Origin: BD2-11 clade cluster bacterium bin43
GTDB taxonomy: Bacteria; Gemmatimonadota; Gemmatimonadetes; Longimicrobiales; Gaopeijiaceae
Direction: 5' to 3'
DNA length: 64,000 nt
Assembly: GCA_002238605.1 (NCBI GenBank)
Contig: MPMR01000012.1
Span: forward strand, 1-64,000
This document shows positions 62,576 to 64,000 of this stretch, piece after piece (positions within the stretch are counted from its first letter, which is position 1; each line of letters begins with the position of its first letter). Under the pieces are notes generated by a model. It searched no databases and was not told the origin of the DNA. It worked only from the letters and a program-made list of their open reading frames with translations. A program made the translations under genes and the position numbers.

Positions 62576-62593
62576 GGTCCGGGACTCCGGACC
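62576..62593 (+). promoter_or_regulatory. hairpin next to the UDP-sugar dehydrogenase start
   Basis: GGTCCGG-GACT-CCGGACC has a 7-bp GC stem and ends six bases before the ATG at 62600. It leaves only AGGG between stem and start, so it may limit initiation, or be a terminator for rpmB. Confidence 0.45.
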
Positions 62594-62599
62594 CAGGGC

Positions 62600-63949
62600 A
62601 TGAACGACCACACGCGAGACCCGGTGCTGGAGCATTTCCGTTCCGGCAGCCTCACCATGGGGGTGATCGGGCTCGGCTACGTTGGACTGCCCCTTGCCGC
62701 CATCGTCGGCGAAGCCGGGATACGCGTCATCGGTTTCGATATCGACGAGTCCGTCGTGGACGGGGTCAACGCGGGCGAGAGCCATATCCGCGACCTGCCC
62801 TCGAGTCGCCTGGCCGCACTCACGGAGCGAGGCGTGCTCCGGGCGACCGCGGACATGTCCCGCCTTCCGGATTGCGAGGTCATCGCGATCAGCGTCCCGA
62901 CCCCGCTGTCGAAGACCCGTGATCCCGACATCTCCTTCATCCTGGCGGCTGCGTCCTCGGTTGCCGCGGGATTGCGGCCCGGCCAACTGGTCGTGCTGGA
63001 GTCCACCACCTATCCCGGCACGACCCGGGAGGTAGTGCTCGGAGAACTGGCGAAGAGCGGCCTGGTTGTGGGGGAGGACTTCTTCCTCTGTTTTTCGCCG
63101 GAGCGCGTGGATCCGGGAAACCAGGTCTGGACGACGCGCAACACGCCCAGGGTGATCGGGGGCGTGACGTCCCGGTGCACGGCCGCCGGTGAGGCGTTCT
63201 ACAGCCGCTTCATCGACCGCATGGTGCCGGTGTCGAGCGCGGAGGTGGCCGAACTCAGCAAGATCCTGGAGAACACCTTCCGGGCCGTGAACATCGGGCT
63301 GGTGAACGAGACCGCCCTCATCGCCGATCAGCTGGGCGTGGACATCTGGGAGGTGGTCGAGGCGGCCGCCACCAAGCCATTCGGGTTCATGCGCTTCGTC
63401 CCGGGTCCCGGCCTCGGGGGGCACTGCATCCCCGTCGATCCCCACTATCTGTCCTGGAAGATGCGCACGCTCGACTTCCGCACCCGCTTCATCGAGCTGG
63501 CGTCGGAGATCAACGCGAGCATGCCCCGGTTCGTCGTAGACCAGGTTCGCGACGCGCTGAACGCCGAGGGCAAGGCGGTCAGGGATTCCACCGTGGTGAT
63601 TCTGGGAGTCGCGTACAAGAAGGACATCGACGACGTACGGGAATCTCCGGCGCTCTACATCATCGAACTGCTGGAGGAAGCGGGCGCCCGCGTCCGCTAC
63701 CACGACCCCTACGTGCCGTCCCTCAACGACGAGCGGACCGGCCTGCGGGAATCGGTCGCGCTGACCCCTTCGCTGCTGGGTCGGGCGGATGTGGTGTTGA
63801 TCCTTACCGACCACTCCTGCTTCGACATGCGCGGAATCGTCGCGAAGTCGCGGTTGCTGGTGGACGCCCGCAACGCCACGGCGGGAACGAAGGCGCGGGC
63901 GGCTTCCCGCCGCGGGGTGGGGTGGATCGTGAAGGGTGGCCTCGCGTAA
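62600..63949 (+). CDS. nucleotide sugar dehydrogenase (UDP-HexNAc 6-dehydrogenase type)
   Basis: The enzyme oxidises the C6 of a UDP-sugar twice with NAD to a uronic acid for surface polysaccharides. The 449-aa protein has the NAD loop GVIGLGYVGLPLA, VPTPLSKTRDPDIS, LESTTYPGTT, and FSPERVDPGN. The catalytic Cys is in GLGGHCIPVDPHYLSWK, and LGVAYKKDIDDVRESPAL lies in the last domain. These motifs favour the WbpA/WecC group (UDP-N-acetylhexosamine) over UDP-glucose dehydrogenase. ATG at 62657 is an alternative start. The 51 bases after its stop show nothing. Confidence 0.93.
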   Translation: MNDHTRDPVLEHFRSGSLTMGVIGLGYVGLPLAAIVGEAGIRVIGFDIDESVVDGVNAGESHIRDLPSSRLAALTERGVLRATADMSRLPDCEVIAISVPTPLSKTRDPDISFILAAASSVAAGLRPGQLVVLESTTYPGTTREVVLGELAKSGLVVGEDFFLCFSPERVDPGNQVWTTRNTPRVIGGVTSRCTAAGEAFYSRFIDRMVPVSSAEVAELSKILENTFRAVNIGLVNETALIADQLGVDIWEVVEAAATKPFGFMRFVPGPGLGGHCIPVDPHYLSWKMRTLDFRTRFIELASEINASMPRFVVDQVRDALNAEGKAVRDSTVVILGVAYKKDIDDVRESPALYIIELLEEAGARVRYHDPYVPSLNDERTGLRESVALTPSLLGRADVVLILTDHSCFDMRGIVAKSRLLVDARNATAGTKARAASRRGVGWIVKGGLA

Positions 63950-64000
63950 CCGCCTTGCCCGGTGCGACGCGGCCTGCGTCCCGGAACCTGTGGGGCGCGA

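Overview
The window is GC-rich chromosomal DNA from a bacterium of the FCB group, most probably a member of Gemmatimonadota. This is inferred from the protein flavour: plant-type leucine-rich repeat lipoproteins, a peptidase-propeller-barrel fusion, a class II ribonucleotide reductase, TPR lipoproteins, and an RpoB carrying large inserts. It is not based on any database search. Genes are dense, GTG starts are common, and stop/start overlaps of 1-11 nt are frequent. I see no prophage, insertion sequence, CRISPR array or rRNA gene.

Left part (1-29,201). A minus-strand LRR metalloprotease-like lipoprotein faces away from murQ-anmK (peptidoglycan sugar recycling). Next come a small unknown minus gene and, head to head with it, a 1031-aa gluzincin/beta-propeller/outer-membrane-barrel protein. 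They are followed by nrdJ, an M28 (glutaminyl-cyclase-like) lipoprotein, a nitrilase, ornithine aminotransferase, a YggX-like protein, a DksA-like protein, an unknown protein, an RNase D-like nuclease, pyk, a PhnP-like metallo-hydrolase and pgi. A tightly overlapping chain then runs YtxH protein, L,D-transpeptidase, smpB, TPR lipoprotein, pyrD, pyrF, NTF2-like protein, cysS.

Centre (29,205-43,089). Four tRNA genes, Thr(TGT)-Tyr(GTA)-Gly(TCC)-Thr(GGT), lead into tuf. This is the same order as thrU-tyrU-glyT-thrT-tufB of E. coli. They are followed by rpmG-secE-nusG-rplK-rplA-rplJ-rplL-rpoB-rpoC.

Right part (43,113-61,630). A strong promoter and a structured leader start the str operon (rpsL, rpsG, fusA). 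fusA overlaps rpsJ by four bases, so str, S10 and spc form one continuous gene array down to secY-adk-map. A separate promoter precedes the alpha cluster rpmJ-rpsM-rpsK-rpsD-rpoA-rplQ. rpsN and infA are missing from their usual places. rpsG carries an apparent one-base loss that breaks the reading frame. The window ends with a membrane-anchored unknown protein, rpmB, and a UDP-sugar dehydrogenase.

The gene content is mainly core information processing. The points of most interest are the rpsG frameshift, the natural Arg88 in ribosomal protein S12, hairpins between several ribosomal protein genes, a recurring -10 element TA(G/C)CTT(T/C)G before several transcription units, and unusual domain architectures in the left part.
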